This document shows positions 15,449-24,417 of a stretch of DNA of 64,000 bases, one piece after another. The position numbers and the translations under genes were made by a program. The DNA comes from an uncultured Maribacter sp. (GTDB taxonomy: Bacteria; Bacteroidota; Bacteroidia; Flavobacteriales; Flavobacteriaceae), in the NCBI GenBank assembly GCA_947498505.1, contig CANMKG010000001.1, positions 930,001 through 994,000 of the forward strand, written 5' to 3'. The notes beneath the pieces are model-generated. The model had not been told where the DNA came from, did no database searches, and saw only the letters and a list, made by a program, of their open reading frames with translations. Positions within the stretch are counted from its first letter, which is position 1; every line of letters starts with the position of its first letter.

Positions 15449-16585
15449 TCAATTTTTAATGAAAGCTTTCGTCGCAACGTCGTTACCAACATATAAAGTT
15501 AGATAATACAACGATGAATTTAACCAAGAAATATCAACCGTTTTACTGTCATCAGATACCATTGTATAATCTACAAGTCTTCCTGAAATATCAAAAATGG
15601 CTCTTCCGTGGTTAGCTCCTTTGGTTTCATATTGATAATAAAGTGTATTCGATTTTTGAGGTTTATATACAATAAAATCTTCTGTAATTTCATTTTTTAT
15701 TTCCTGCGATTCCTCCGTTTCCTCAGCTTCCCATTCCAAATCTATAAAGGAATATAATTGCGGATTTAATGAAGTCTCTGTTGTAGTATCTTTAAAAAGC
15801 TCCGAAGAAATAAAATAACGATTTTCACTTGTAAAAGTAACTCCTTCAATCTGCGCTATTCCAGTATCAAGATTTATTCTGTTTAATTTATTTCCATAAA
15901 TGTTTTCCAAAGAAGAATTTTCAAACCTAACAACAAAAGGATCTAGACTATCCGAATAGCCAACAAGTAATAACACATCAGACAACGTATTATAGGTGGC
16001 TCCAGTAATTAACCCATTAGCATTATAAATTTCAAGTCTTGAAGCTTTATAATCTCCCGCAATAGTTGGTATTTGGTAAGCCACCGTTTGTTTCCCCTTC
16101 CATTGCTTCGTAAAAACAACAAGATGATTTTCTAAAACTATTATAGATTCTGCATCCCAATCGCTCAATCCATCAGTATTAAAACTAACCTGATCTTCAT
16201 ATGAAAAGGTTATTTTTTCTGCGATAATAGCGTCTGAAACATCAAAATCGGATTTTTGAATCTTGTAAACAACCAAATCCTGTCTTGTTCCATTATTGTT
16301 GCCAATATCTCCAATATAAATATGGGTATCGTCCTGCGTAATGTCTTCCCAATCAATATTTGCAGCGTTAGAAATTGTAATTCTTCTTGTAATGTTTAAC
16401 GAAATAGTATCCAATTCAATAAGCTCTGGTAAATTACCTGAATCGTTGTGCGTTATTAACTTTCCGTTATAAAATATAAGTCCAGAATTTTCTTTTAAAC
16501 TCTCTGGCAAGTTTCCAACAAGAGTACCATTCTGCCCTAAAGCAGAACCAACTACAATCATAAAAAACAAACAGAAGAGTTTCAC
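15449..16585 (-). CDS. Secreted beta-propeller-like protein with T9SS-type C-terminus
   Basis: A 378-residue protein with signal peptide (LFCLFFMIVVGSALGQ). Residues 20-280 show repeated short motifs of a propeller (LIELDTISLNITRRI, DWEDITQDDTHIYIGDIGNN, WDAESIIVLENHLVVFTKQW), close to the DWEDIA-type family sometimes called SdiA-regulated or phytase-like. Residues 300-378 (FDISGRLVDYT ... LYYLTLYVGNDVATKAFIKN) look like a type A sorting domain of the type IX secretion system, so cell-surface display or release is likely. Function unknown. A TATTTTTG box for this strand lies at 16607-16614. Confidence 0.75.
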   Translation of the reverse strand: MKLFCLFFMIVVGSALGQNGTLVGNLPESLKENSGLIFYNGKLITHNDSGNLPELIELDTISLNITRRITISNAANIDWEDITQDDTHIYIGDIGNNNGTRQDLVVYKIQKSDFDVSDAIIAEKITFSYEDQVSFNTDGLSDWDAESIIVLENHLVVFTKQWKGKQTVAYQIPTIAGDYKASRLEIYNANGLITGATYNTLSDVLLLVGYSDSLDPFVVRFENSSLENIYGNKLNRINLDTGIAQIEGVTFTSENRYFISSELFKDTTTETSLNPQLYSFIDLEWEAEETEESQEIKNEITEDFIVYKPQKSNTLYYQYETKGANHGRAIFDISGRLVDYTMVSDDSKTVDISWLNSSLYYLTLYVGNDVATKAFIKN

Positions 16586-16606
16586 TTTCTTAAATTACAT
16601 TTCAAG

Positions 16607-16614
16607 CAAAAATA
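16607..16614 (-). promoter_or_regulatory. Candidate -7 box for the 15449-16585 gene
   Basis: Read on the minus strand this is TATTTTTG, an exact TAnnTTTG match 21 bases before the ATG at 16585. No -33 element was evident. Confidence 0.45.
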
Positions 16615-16724
16615 TACAAATTTGAAACTACAGTAAGTATGTAAATAAGCTTAGAGCTATAAATAATCAATTACCTTATTTTTTTGTTTAATTTTTCATT
16701 ATTTTTATTAAACAAAATAATTCT

Positions 16725-17219
16725 ATGAAGTTTTTCCAAATTAAATCTAAACAAGTTCTTCCAATAACTAAAGAAGAAGCATGGAACTTTCTGTCTACTC
16801 CAAAAAATTTAGCAACGATAACACCAAAACACATGAACTTTAATATATTATCTGGAGCAGATAAAAAAGTTTTTGCTGGTCAAGTTATCCACTATAACGT
16901 GTCGCCTTTTAAAGGTTATACAACACGATGGATTACAGAAATAACTCATGTTGAAAACGAAAGTTATTTTGTAGATGAGCAACGTTTTGGTCCCTACACA
17001 TTTTGGCACCATAAGCACTTTATTCACCCAACAAATAAAGGAGTTATTCTGGAAGATGTTATTGATTATAAACTTCCATTAGGAATACTTGGAAGTTTAG
17101 CTAACACCATTTTTGTAAAAAAGCAACTTCGCTCAATATTTGAATTTAGAGCTAAAAAACTACAGGAAATCTTCGGAGTTACTAATGCTCCTTTTGAATT
17201 GGAATTAAAATCTATTTGA
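16725..17219 (+). CDS. SRPBCC (START/Bet v1-like) family protein
   Basis: A 164-residue cytosolic protein of the SRPBCC superfamily, with a hydrophobic ligand cavity. Family-like stretches are PITKEEAWNFLSTPKNLATITP, quoted in part as EEAWNFLSTPKNLATITP, near residues 14-31 and the mid-protein RWITEI and DEQRFGPYTFWHHKHF. Ligand unknown. Its stop overlaps the TTG start of the photolyase gene, so the two are co-translated. The same pairing is known to me from other flavobacteria, where these genes group with light-stress functions; a link to photoprotection is inference. Confidence 0.8.
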   Translation: MKFFQIKSKQVLPITKEEAWNFLSTPKNLATITPKHMNFNILSGADKKVFAGQVIHYNVSPFKGYTTRWITEITHVENESYFVDEQRFGPYTFWHHKHFIHPTNKGVILEDVIDYKLPLGILGSLANTIFVKKQLRSIFEFRAKKLQEIFGVTNAPFELELKSI

Positions 17220-18532
17220 AATTGAAAACAACAGTAAATATTTTTTGGTTTCGAAGAGATTTAAGGTTTAATGACAATGTAGGGCTATATAACGCGCTAA
17301 AAAGTAAGTTTCCTGTACTTCCCATTTTTATATATGATTCAGAAATTTTAAATAAACTTCCTAAAAATGACGCAAGAGTAAATTTTATTTACGAAACTCT
17401 TCAAAAGTTAAATAGCGTACTTATAAATGAATTTTCAAGTTCGATTGGATTTTATCACGGAAAAACTAATCAAATCTTTGAATCTCTAATTAGCGAATAT
17501 CAAATTAATACGGTTTATACCAATCACGATTACGAGCCTTATGCCGAACAAAGAGATTTGGAAATTAAAAAACTGTTAGACAAAAATTCTATTTCTTTTA
17601 AAACCTTTAAAGATCAGGTGATTTTTGAAAAAAACGAAGTCGTTAAACCTGATGGCAAACCGTATGTAGTATATACTCCGTACAAAAACAAATGGAAATC
17701 TCTTTTCTCCGCTACTACAAATTTGACAACACATGATAGTTTAAAACTGCTAAATAACACTATTAAAACCAAAAAACTCCCACATATTTCAATGCAAAAT
17801 TTGGGTTTTATAAAATCGAATATTGTCGTAAGTGACTATTATTTAACACCTGATTTCATAGATACTTATGAAGGCACCAGAGATTATCCTGCGGCAAAAA
17901 ACGGAACATCCAATTTAGGTCCACATCTGCGTTTCGGAACTGTTTCTATAAGGCAAATTCTAAAAGAAGCTATTTTGTCTGAAAATGAAACTTTTTGGAA
18001 TGAACTTATTTGGCGTGAATTTTTTATGCAAATATTATGGTATTATCCCCATACGGTAACTCAGTCCTTTAGATCAAAATATGACAGAATTCAATGGCGA
18101 AATAACCCCAACGAATTCGAAAAATGGAAAAATGGATTAACAGGATACCCATTAGTTGACGCAGGCATGAGACAATTAAATTCTACTGGGTTTATGCACA
18201 ACCGGGTTCGCATGCTGGTTGCTAGTTTTCTTTGCAAACATTTACTAATTGATTGGCGTTGGGGAGAAGCTTACTTTGCCGAAAAATTACTTGATTATGA
18301 TTTAAGCGCAAATATTGGTAATTGGCAATGGGCTGCGGGTTCTGGTGTTGATGCCGCACCTTACTTTCGTATATTTAACCCTCAAACCCAAGTAATTAAA
18401 TTTGACAAACAAAAAGAATACATTAATCGATGGATTCCTGACCTTCAAGAATTTTCCTATCCTGAAAAAATAGTTGATCATAAATTTGCCAGGGAACGTT
18501 GTCTTTCTGCTTATAAAAATGCTTTAAACTAA
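17216..18532 (+). CDS. phrB: Deoxyribodipyrimidine photolyase / cryptochrome family protein
   Basis: Light-driven repair of pyrimidine dimers, using FAD and an antenna cofactor. The 438-residue protein has an N-terminal photolyase alpha/beta domain (FWFRRDLRFNDN near residue 10) and a C-terminal FAD domain with WRWGEAYFAEKLLDYDLS, then NIGNWQWAAGSGVDAAPYFR near residue 370, a hallmark of class I CPD photolyases including the active-site Trp. There is no ATG close to the conserved N-terminus; TTG at 17216, overlapping the stop of the SRPBCC gene, is the best start. (6-4) photolyase or signalling cryptochrome are less likely but not excluded. Confidence 0.88.
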   Translation: MKLKTTVNIFWFRRDLRFNDNVGLYNALKSKFPVLPIFIYDSEILNKLPKNDARVNFIYETLQKLNSVLINEFSSSIGFYHGKTNQIFESLISEYQINTVYTNHDYEPYAEQRDLEIKKLLDKNSISFKTFKDQVIFEKNEVVKPDGKPYVVYTPYKNKWKSLFSATTNLTTHDSLKLLNNTIKTKKLPHISMQNLGFIKSNIVVSDYYLTPDFIDTYEGTRDYPAAKNGTSNLGPHLRFGTVSIRQILKEAILSENETFWNELIWREFFMQILWYYPHTVTQSFRSKYDRIQWRNNPNEFEKWKNGLTGYPLVDAGMRQLNSTGFMHNRVRMLVASFLCKHLLIDWRWGEAYFAEKLLDYDLSANIGNWQWAAGSGVDAAPYFRIFNPQTQVIKFDKQKEYINRWIPDLQEFSYPEKIVDHKFARERCLSAYKNALN

Positions 18533-18634
18533 TTTTTGTTTTATTTTTTATGAATTTGTTACTCTAACCATCCCATAAAAATTGTACTTCTTTTCACTAT
18601 ATTTAAGTAATTAATCTGACTAATGTTAATTACT

Positions 18635-20065
18635 ATGAAAAAAATTACTTTATTGATTACACTACTACTTTTTGTAGTGTCTTTGAATGCTCAAAAAATG
18701 AGCAAGAATAAAAAAATTATAGTTGCTTCTGTGGAAAAGCACAAAGCTGATCTCATTAAAATAAGTGACTCTATATGGGCCGCCGCAGAAACGGCATTCG
18801 AAGAAACAAAATCTGCAGAAATTCTTGCAAAATATGCAGAAAAAAATGGTTTTAAAGTTACAAGAGGCGTTGCCAATATACCAACAGCATTCACTGCGGT
18901 TTATGGATCTGGTAAACCCGTAATAAGTATTCTTGGTGAATTTGATGCACTACCAGGTATTTCTCAGAAAGCCCAACCGATAAAAGAACCCCTTAAAGAT
19001 GGAGCTGCCGGACATGGGTGCGGGCATAATTTGTTTGGTGCAGCAAGCTTGGGAGCTGCAATAGCAATAAAAGAGCTTATGGCAAATGGAAAAATAAAAG
19101 GGACTATTAAATTTTTAGGTACACCTTCGGAAGAAAAGTACTTTGCAAAAATATGGATGGTTCGTGACGGTTTATGGGATGATGTTGATGTTAACCTGAG
19201 TTGGCATCCCTCTGCAAAAACTGAAGCTGATGTTCAAAGTAGTTTAGCTTTAGTAGATTTTAAGGTAGAATTCTTTGGGCAAGCCGCCCATGCATCTGGA
19301 GACCCTTGGAATGGCAGAAGTGCTTCTGACGCTTTAGAACTTTACACAACAGGTATTAACTATTATAGAGAACATATAAAACCTACAGTTAGAATACACT
19401 ATCACATTCAAGACGGTGGTCAAGTAGTAAATGTGGTTCCTGATTATTCCAAACTTTGGGTACGCGTTAGAGACACAAAACGTAGTGGAATGATGCCAGT
19501 TTATGAAAGGGTTAAAGAAATGGCAGAAGGTGCTGCAATTATGGCAAACGTGGACTACAAAATATCTTTAATTTCTGGTATATACGAAGTTCTTGTAAAT
19601 AGGTCTGGAGGAAAACTAATGCAAAACAATTTAGAGTTGCTTGGTCCACTAACTTACACCGAAGAAGAAACCCTATTTGGAAAAAAAATTCAAGAACAAA
19701 CAGGAAAACCTCAAGTAGGGATGGATAGCAAAATTAAACCCCTAAAAACCACAAAAGAACACCCTGGCGGAGGTTCTACTGATGTTGGTGACGTAAGTTG
19801 GAATGTTCCTAATATTAATTTAAGTGTTACCGTTGCACCGAAAGATACCCCATGGCATTCATGGGCCGTAGTGGCTTGTGGAGGTATGAGCATTGGGCAT
19901 AAAGGAATGCTTCATGCGGCTAAAGCTCTAGGTATGACCGCTACTGACCTTTTTGAGAATCCAAAGGCAATTGCTGATATAAAGAAAGAGTACACTGAAA
20001 GAAAAGGAGATGAAGTTTATGAACCCATAATTCCAGACGGCCCTCCTCCCGTAAAACAAAAATAA
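18635..20065 (+). CDS. Secreted M20 family metallo-hydrolase (AbgB-like amidohydrolase)
   Basis: A zinc-dependent amide hydrolase of the M20D group, which includes p-aminobenzoyl-glutamate hydrolase subunit AbgB. The protein has a signal peptide (MKKITLLITLLLFVVSLNAQ), so it acts in the periplasm or outside, unlike cytosolic AbgB. Motifs include GEFDALPG near residue 100, GHGCGHNLFGAAS near residue 127, the dimerisation-domain region HASGDPWNGRSASDALELY, and C-terminal GHKGMLHAAKALGM. I start at ATG 18635, which opens the signal peptide, rather than ATG 18623. The true substrate is unknown. Three small genes follow closely on the same strand. Confidence 0.82.
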   Translation: MKKITLLITLLLFVVSLNAQKMSKNKKIIVASVEKHKADLIKISDSIWAAAETAFEETKSAEILAKYAEKNGFKVTRGVANIPTAFTAVYGSGKPVISILGEFDALPGISQKAQPIKEPLKDGAAGHGCGHNLFGAASLGAAIAIKELMANGKIKGTIKFLGTPSEEKYFAKIWMVRDGLWDDVDVNLSWHPSAKTEADVQSSLALVDFKVEFFGQAAHASGDPWNGRSASDALELYTTGINYYREHIKPTVRIHYHIQDGGQVVNVVPDYSKLWVRVRDTKRSGMMPVYERVKEMAEGAAIMANVDYKISLISGIYEVLVNRSGGKLMQNNLELLGPLTYTEEETLFGKKIQEQTGKPQVGMDSKIKPLKTTKEHPGGGSTDVGDVSWNVPNINLSVTVAPKDTPWHSWAVVACGGMSIGHKGMLHAAKALGMTATDLFENPKAIADIKKEYTERKGDEVYEPIIPDGPPPVKQK

Positions 20066-20070
20066 TTACA

Positions 20071-20475
20071 TTGAAAATTAAAAATATACTAGCTAAAGAA
20101 ACATGGCCGATTAGGCGTACGGTTATGTGGCCAGAAAAGCCTTTTGATTTTGTAAAACTGGAAAACGATAGTGAAGGTTTCCATTTTGGAGGTTATGTAG
20201 ATGAAGAACTTATATGCATAGTTTCATTATTTATTAAAAATAATAAAGCACAATTTAGAAAGTTAGCAACCAAAGAAAATCACCAAGGAAAAGGATATGC
20301 TACCAAATTATTACATCATGTTTTTGAATTTGCAAAAAATAAAAACATGAACACCATATGGTGTAACGCTCGAAAAAATAAAACAAATTTTTATCACAAA
20401 TTTTCTATGACGGAAACAAACAGAACCTATAAAAAAGGGGGTATTGAGTTTGTTGTTATGGAAGTTACATTATAA
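20071..20475 (+). CDS. GNAT family N-acetyltransferase
   Basis: A 134-residue acetyltransferase-like protein. The acetyl-CoA loop is seen as RKLATKENHQGKGYATKLL near residues 66-84 (Q/RxxGxG/A as QGKGYA), followed by IWCNARKNKTNFYHKF, the usual end of the fold. The start is TTG at 20071, six bases after the preceding stop, since no ATG lies before the fold begins. Substrate unknown; it resembles the small ElaA-like group. Confidence 0.8.
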   Translation: MKIKNILAKETWPIRRTVMWPEKPFDFVKLENDSEGFHFGGYVDEELICIVSLFIKNNKAQFRKLATKENHQGKGYATKLLHHVFEFAKNKNMNTIWCNARKNKTNFYHKFSMTETNRTYKKGGIEFVVMEVTL

Positions 20476-20485
20476 ATAAACCTAT

Positions 20486-20929
20486 ATGAAAAGTAAGATA
20501 TTAGTATTAGCTTTAATTTGCAGCTCTTTTCTTTCTGCACAATCATTTGACTTTACTTACGACCACTATGCAGTTATTGTAAAAGATGTTGATAAAAGCG
20601 CTGACTTTTACGCCAACATTCTAAAGTTAAAAGAAACACCTCACCCTACACTAAAAAAAGGATTTAGATGGTTTATTGTAAGTGGAAATAGTCAAATACA
20701 TTTAATTCAGAAAGAGAACCCCGAATTCACAAAAAGTAAATCCGTACACTTATGTCTAGCCACGCAGAATTTGGATGTCTTTACCCATCATTTAAAACAA
20801 AATAACGTTCCCTATTTTGATTGGCCTGGAAAAGAAAATACCATAACCTTGCGCGCAGATGGTGTTAAGCAAATCTATTTCCAAGACCCCGATGGCTATT
20901 GGATTGAAGTTAATAACGCAAAACATTAA
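20486..20929 (+). CDS. Exported VOC (glyoxalase-fold) protein
   Basis: A 147-residue protein with a signal peptide (KSKILVLALICSSFLSAQ), then a vicinal-oxygen-chelate fold. DHYAVIVKDVDKSADFYANIL is its first module (quoted in part: HYAVIVKDVDKSADFY), and QIYFQDPDGYWIEVNN is the typical end with a Glu metal ligand; His ligands are likely in HYAV and VHLCL. A secreted VOC protein is unusual because glyoxalases are cytosolic. Substrate unknown. It sits in a row with the GNAT and pirin genes, with short gaps. Confidence 0.78.
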   Translation: MKSKILVLALICSSFLSAQSFDFTYDHYAVIVKDVDKSADFYANILKLKETPHPTLKKGFRWFIVSGNSQIHLIQKENPEFTKSKSVHLCLATQNLDVFTHHLKQNNVPYFDWPGKENTITLRADGVKQIYFQDPDGYWIEVNNAKH

Positions 20930-20932
20930 AAA

Positions 20933-21931
20933 ATGAGTACTAGTATCCAGAATATATTTCAGTTAGGTTTTCCATGGCAGACACAGGATCCTTTTTTATT
21001 TTGTGTTTATCATTACGATAAATACCCTAAAGGAAATGAAGATATGAGCCCTAATGCAACACTTGAAGGTCGCGTTTTGGGTAATGATTTTACAATTAAA
21101 GATGGTTGGCGCATGTATCATGGTCATACAATCCCTGGATTTCCGTACCATCCACATCGAGGTTTTGAAACTATTACTATAGCCAATAAAGGGTATTGTG
21201 ACCATTCCGATTCATTAGGTGCTGCTGGTCGTTTTGGAGAAGGAGATGTTCAATGGATGACCGCTGGTTCGGGCGTTCAACATTCTGAAATGTTTCCGTT
21301 ACTAAACACTGAAAAAGAAAATCCATTGGAGTTGTTCCAAATATGGCTTAATCTTCCAAAAAAGGACAAACTTGTTTCTCCTCATTTTGCAATGTTGTGG
21401 CATGAAGATATTCCTATTATCAAAGAAGACTCCGCTACGATTAAGGTTATTGCTGGTGACTATAATGGGAATATTGCGCCAAAACCAACCCCAAATTCAT
21501 GGGCTGCAGATAGTGAAAACGAAGTTGCTATTTGGAATATAAAAATTGAAGCAAATGCTACCTACACACTTCCAAAGTCTAGAGGTAATGTTAGCAGAAC
21601 ACTCTATTTCTATGAAGGAGATTCTTTAAATATTGAAGAAAATAAGATTTCACCAAATTATGGCGTGGAGTTAAGCTCTAATATTGACACTGTTATTAAA
21701 AATGGTAATGCTAAAGGGCATTTATTAATCCTACAAGGAAATCCCATTGACGAGCCCGTTGTTCAACACGGACCTTTTGTTATGAATAGCGAAGATGAAA
21801 TAAGACAAACCATGGAAGAATATCAGCTAACTCAGTTTGGAGGATGGCCATGGCAGTATCCAGATAATGTACACGAAAAAGAAAAAGGAAGATTTGCTAA
21901 ATTTCCTGATGGTACTATTGTTGAAAAATAA
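20933..21931 (+). CDS. Pirin family protein
   Basis: A 332-residue two-cupin protein. The N-terminal cupin shows PGFPYHPHRGFETITI (the HPHRG metal motif) near residue 66-81 and VQWMTAGSGVQHSEMFP near residue 102-118, both standard for pirins. The C-terminal cupin begins near residue 215. Pirins bind iron, and some act as quercetin dioxygenases; the role here is unknown. It is the last gene of the 18635-21931 run and ends in a terminator whose first A lies in its stop codon. Confidence 0.88.
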   Translation: MSTSIQNIFQLGFPWQTQDPFLFCVYHYDKYPKGNEDMSPNATLEGRVLGNDFTIKDGWRMYHGHTIPGFPYHPHRGFETITIANKGYCDHSDSLGAAGRFGEGDVQWMTAGSGVQHSEMFPLLNTEKENPLELFQIWLNLPKKDKLVSPHFAMLWHEDIPIIKEDSATIKVIAGDYNGNIAPKPTPNSWAADSENEVAIWNIKIEANATYTLPKSRGNVSRTLYFYEGDSLNIEENKISPNYGVELSSNIDTVIKNGNAKGHLLILQGNPIDEPVVQHGPFVMNSEDEIRQTMEEYQLTQFGGWPWQYPDNVHEKEKGRFAKFPDGTIVEK

Positions 21932-21964
21932 AAAAAGGAGGTGTTAAAAAACACCTCCTTTTTT
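21931..21964. terminator. Bidirectional terminator between pirin gene and murA
   Basis: A 15-base perfect stem (AAAAAAGGAGGTGTT / AACACCTCCTTTTTT) with a 4-base loop, flanked by T-runs on both strands. It serves the pirin gene and the convergent murA. Confidence 0.9.
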
Positions 21965-21982
21965 AATCTCTTATAATTTAAA

Positions 21983-23290
21983 TTACACTCTCACAATTTT
22001 AGCTCCAATAGCTCGCAAACGTTCGTCTATATTTTCATAACCACGATCTATTTGTTCAATGTTATGAATAGTGGATTCTCCTTTTGCTGATAACGCTGCA
22101 ATTAACAACGAAACTCCCGCTCTAATATCTGGAGAAACCATAGTTGTTGCTTTCAATGTAGATTTAAAATCATGACCAATTACTGTTGCTCTATGCGGAT
22201 CGCAAAGAATAATTTTTGCTCCCATATCTATTAATTTATCTACAAAAAACAAACGACTTTCAAACATTTTTTGATGTATAAGCACCTCTCCTCTAGCCTG
22301 GGAAGCAACCACCAAAATAATACTTAAAATATCAGGCGTAAGTCCTGGCCACGGAGCATCTGCAATAGTTAAGATAGAGCCGTCTATAAAATTTTGAATT
22401 TCATAACCATCTTTATGGCAAGGAATATAAATATCATCACCTTTCCTTTCAACAGTTACACCTAGTTTTCTAAAAGTAGTGGGTATTTGTCCCAAATCTT
22501 TCCAACTTACATTTTTTATAGTAAGTTCACTTTTTGTCATCGCTGCAAGACCTATCCAACTACCAATCTCAATCATATCAGGTAGCATTGTATGCTCAGT
22601 ACCTCCAAGAGTTTCAACTCCTTCAATGACTAGCATATTAGATCCAATTCCAGAAATTTTAGCCCCCATACGAACCAACATCTTACACAATTGTTGCAAG
22701 TATGGTTCACAGGCAGCATTATATATTGTAGTCTCACCTTCTGCTAAAACCGCAGCCATAAGAATATTTGCAGTTCCTGTAACCGAAGCCTCATCAAGCA
22801 ACATGTATGTTCCTTTTAATTTTTTAGCTTCAACTCCGTAAAAATGTTCTTCTTTATTATATCTAAATTTTGCACCAAGATTTATAAAACCTTCAAAATG
22901 CGTATCCAATCTTCTACGTCCAATTTTATCTCCTCCTGGTTTAGGAATGTAACCTTTTCCAAAACGAGCTAATAATGGCCCCACCAACATAATTGAGCCT
23001 CGCAGACCTCTACCATCTTGTTTAAACTGATCAGATTGCAAATATTCAAGATTAACGTCATCCGCTTTAAAGGTATATGTGCCTTTACCTCTTTTCTGGA
23101 TTTTAACCCCTAAGTCTTCTAACAGTGCTATAAGCTTGTTAACATCAACAATATCAGGTATGTTGTTAATTGTAACTTTTTCAGCAGTTAATAAAACTGC
23201 ACACAAAATTTGCAAGGCTTCATTTTTTGCCCCTTGAGGTGTTATTTCACCTGATAATTGGTGACCACCTTCAATTTTAAATGTTCCCAT
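21983..23290 (-). CDS. murA: UDP-N-acetylglucosamine 1-carboxyvinyltransferase, Asp-type active site
   Basis: First committed enzyme of peptidoglycan synthesis, transferring enolpyruvate from PEP to UDP-GlcNAc. The 435-residue protein has the EPT fold with the opening GGHQLSGEITPQGAKNEAL containing the Lys of the KN motif, and GSIMLVGPLLARFGKG. The active-site loop reads KPGGDKIGRRRLDTHF: residue 121 is Asp where E. coli has Cys115, the residue alkylated by fosfomycin. An Asp here is known from Mycobacterium and gives enzymes that are active but insensitive to the drug. Two small genes (DUF4290, DUF493) lie upstream on the same strand. Confidence 0.95.
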   Translation of the reverse strand: MGTFKIEGGHQLSGEITPQGAKNEALQILCAVLLTAEKVTINNIPDIVDVNKLIALLEDLGVKIQKRGKGTYTFKADDVNLEYLQSDQFKQDGRGLRGSIMLVGPLLARFGKGYIPKPGGDKIGRRRLDTHFEGFINLGAKFRYNKEEHFYGVEAKKLKGTYMLLDEASVTGTANILMAAVLAEGETTIYNAACEPYLQQLCKMLVRMGAKISGIGSNMLVIEGVETLGGTEHTMLPDMIEIGSWIGLAAMTKSELTIKNVSWKDLGQIPTTFRKLGVTVERKGDDIYIPCHKDGYEIQNFIDGSILTIADAPWPGLTPDILSIILVVASQARGEVLIHQKMFESRLFFVDKLIDMGAKIILCDPHRATVIGHDFKSTLKATTMVSPDIRAGVSLLIAALSAKGESTIHNIEQIDRGYENIDERLRAIGAKIVRV

Positions 23291-23308
23291 CTAGTTTTTT
23301 GAAGAAGA

Positions 23309-23959
23309 TTAATAGCGTTTTTTACCGCGATTATTATTACGTTGATTCTTTTTATTTGAAGATCTTGGATTCTTTGCCACCCTGTTTTTTAAGAATTGAC
23401 CACTATCCGTAAGATTTTCTCCATCAGCAGCAAGATCTATTCTCCCATCACTCAATTCATATAAATGATTAAAAATAGCTTTATCGTCTACAGTATCTTT
23501 ATTCCAATTTAAGTAGCACTTTTTCATGTGATTCGCAATAGCATATTCCAAACCACTACGCATATCCCCTTTTTCCCACTGTACCGCAACATCAATCATT
23601 CTTTTAATATTGTTTCCGTAAAAACGATATTTAGGAAAATTTTGAGGGTAAGGCAATGGGTCAGGTCTTTTTTGTAAAACCTCTTTAGAAGTTATTGGAA
23701 AAGGAGATTCAACATCTAATTTAAAATCGGACATTATAAACAACTGATCCCATAATTTATGCTGAAAATCGGGCACATCACGCAAATGCGGTTGTAAATT
23801 ACCCATAACGCTTATTATTGCCTTTGCAATCTTATTTCTTTCTCCTGCATCTTCTAATGAAACCGCATAATCCACCATTTTTTGAAAATGACGACCATAT
23901 TCTGGAATAATAAGTTGAGGACGCTCAGTATTGTACTCTAAGTTTTCTACTAAATTCAA
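23309..23959 (-). CDS. DUF4290 domain protein
   Basis: A 216-residue cytosolic protein restricted to Bacteroidota as I know it. The sequence is recognisable from LEYNTERPQLIIPEYGRHFQ (positions 6-25) and the following HLRDVPDFQHKLWDQLF. The last 30 residues are strongly basic and Asn/Arg/Lys-rich (VAKNPRSSNKKNQRNNNRGKKR), suggesting a flexible nucleic-acid-binding tail. It ends 18 bases before the murA start, so co-transcription with murA is likely. No function is established. Confidence 0.82.
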   Translation of the reverse strand: MNLVENLEYNTERPQLIIPEYGRHFQKMVDYAVSLEDAGERNKIAKAIISVMGNLQPHLRDVPDFQHKLWDQLFIMSDFKLDVESPFPITSKEVLQKRPDPLPYPQNFPKYRFYGNNIKRMIDVAVQWEKGDMRSGLEYAIANHMKKCYLNWNKDTVDDKAIFNHLYELSDGRIDLAADGENLTDSGQFLKNRVAKNPRSSNKKNQRNNNRGKKRY

Positions 23960-24046
23960 ATTGAAAAATTTATCTTAAAAATTATATAATAGAGAAGTAT
24001 TATAATAACGACTGCAAAATAATAAAATTATACTGTAATTACTATT

Positions 24047-24334
24047 TTACAAGGATATTACACCTTTTACTTTACCTACTTCTTTATATTTTTCGATTAC
24101 TGCATCTGGATTTTTCATATTAACGGTAATTGACATGCTGGTGTATTTTCCGTTTTTAGATTTTTTAGAATTGATAACTGCCCCAGTATTATCAAAAATC
24201 TTGTTTATTTTATCTGAGTTGTCCGAATCAGAAAGTACTATAAATTTATATAAATAGTTTGATGGCCATTTTGATGTCTCGGTCAATTGTTCTTTTAATC
24301 GAGAATAAAACTCTTCAGATTTTTCGGTGCTCAT
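24047..24334 (-). CDS. DUF493 family protein (YbeD-like)
   Basis: A 95-residue protein with the small ferredoxin-like fold of the YbeD/DUF493 family. Visible features are EEFYSRLKEQLTETSKWPSNYLYKF, quoted in part as FYSRLKEQLTETSKWP, near the start, and VTMKN-like strand SMSITVNMKNPDAVIEKYKEV near the end. A longer frame opens at 24373, but its first 13 residues would overlap a TATATTTG promoter box at 24351-24358, so ATG 24334 is chosen. Function unknown; E. coli YbeD is thought to have a regulatory-type fold. Confidence 0.82.
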   Translation of the reverse strand: MSTEKSEEFYSRLKEQLTETSKWPSNYLYKFIVLSDSDNSDKINKIFDNTGAVINSKKSKNGKYTSMSITVNMKNPDAVIEKYKEVGKVKGVISL

Positions 24335-24350
24335 TGGGTAACATTTTGTG

Positions 24351-24358
24351 CAAATATA
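24351..24358 (-). promoter_or_regulatory. -7 promoter box for the DUF493 gene
   Basis: On the minus strand this is TATATTTG, an exact TAnnTTTG match 16 bases before the ATG at 24334. It faces away from a second box at 24397-24404, so the two mark a divergent promoter pair. Confidence 0.55.
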
Positions 24359-24396
24359 ATGGTAAAGCTTCAATTTTTTAATCCTAAGGGTTTCAT

Positions 24397-24404
24397 TACT
24401 TTTG
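24397..24404 (+). promoter_or_regulatory. -7 promoter box for the AAA ATPase/recQ operon
   Basis: TACTTTTG matches TAnnTTTG and lies 13 bases before the TTG start at 24418. The short leader is typical of this phylum. Confidence 0.5.
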
Positions 24405-24417
24405 TTTACTTAAATAG

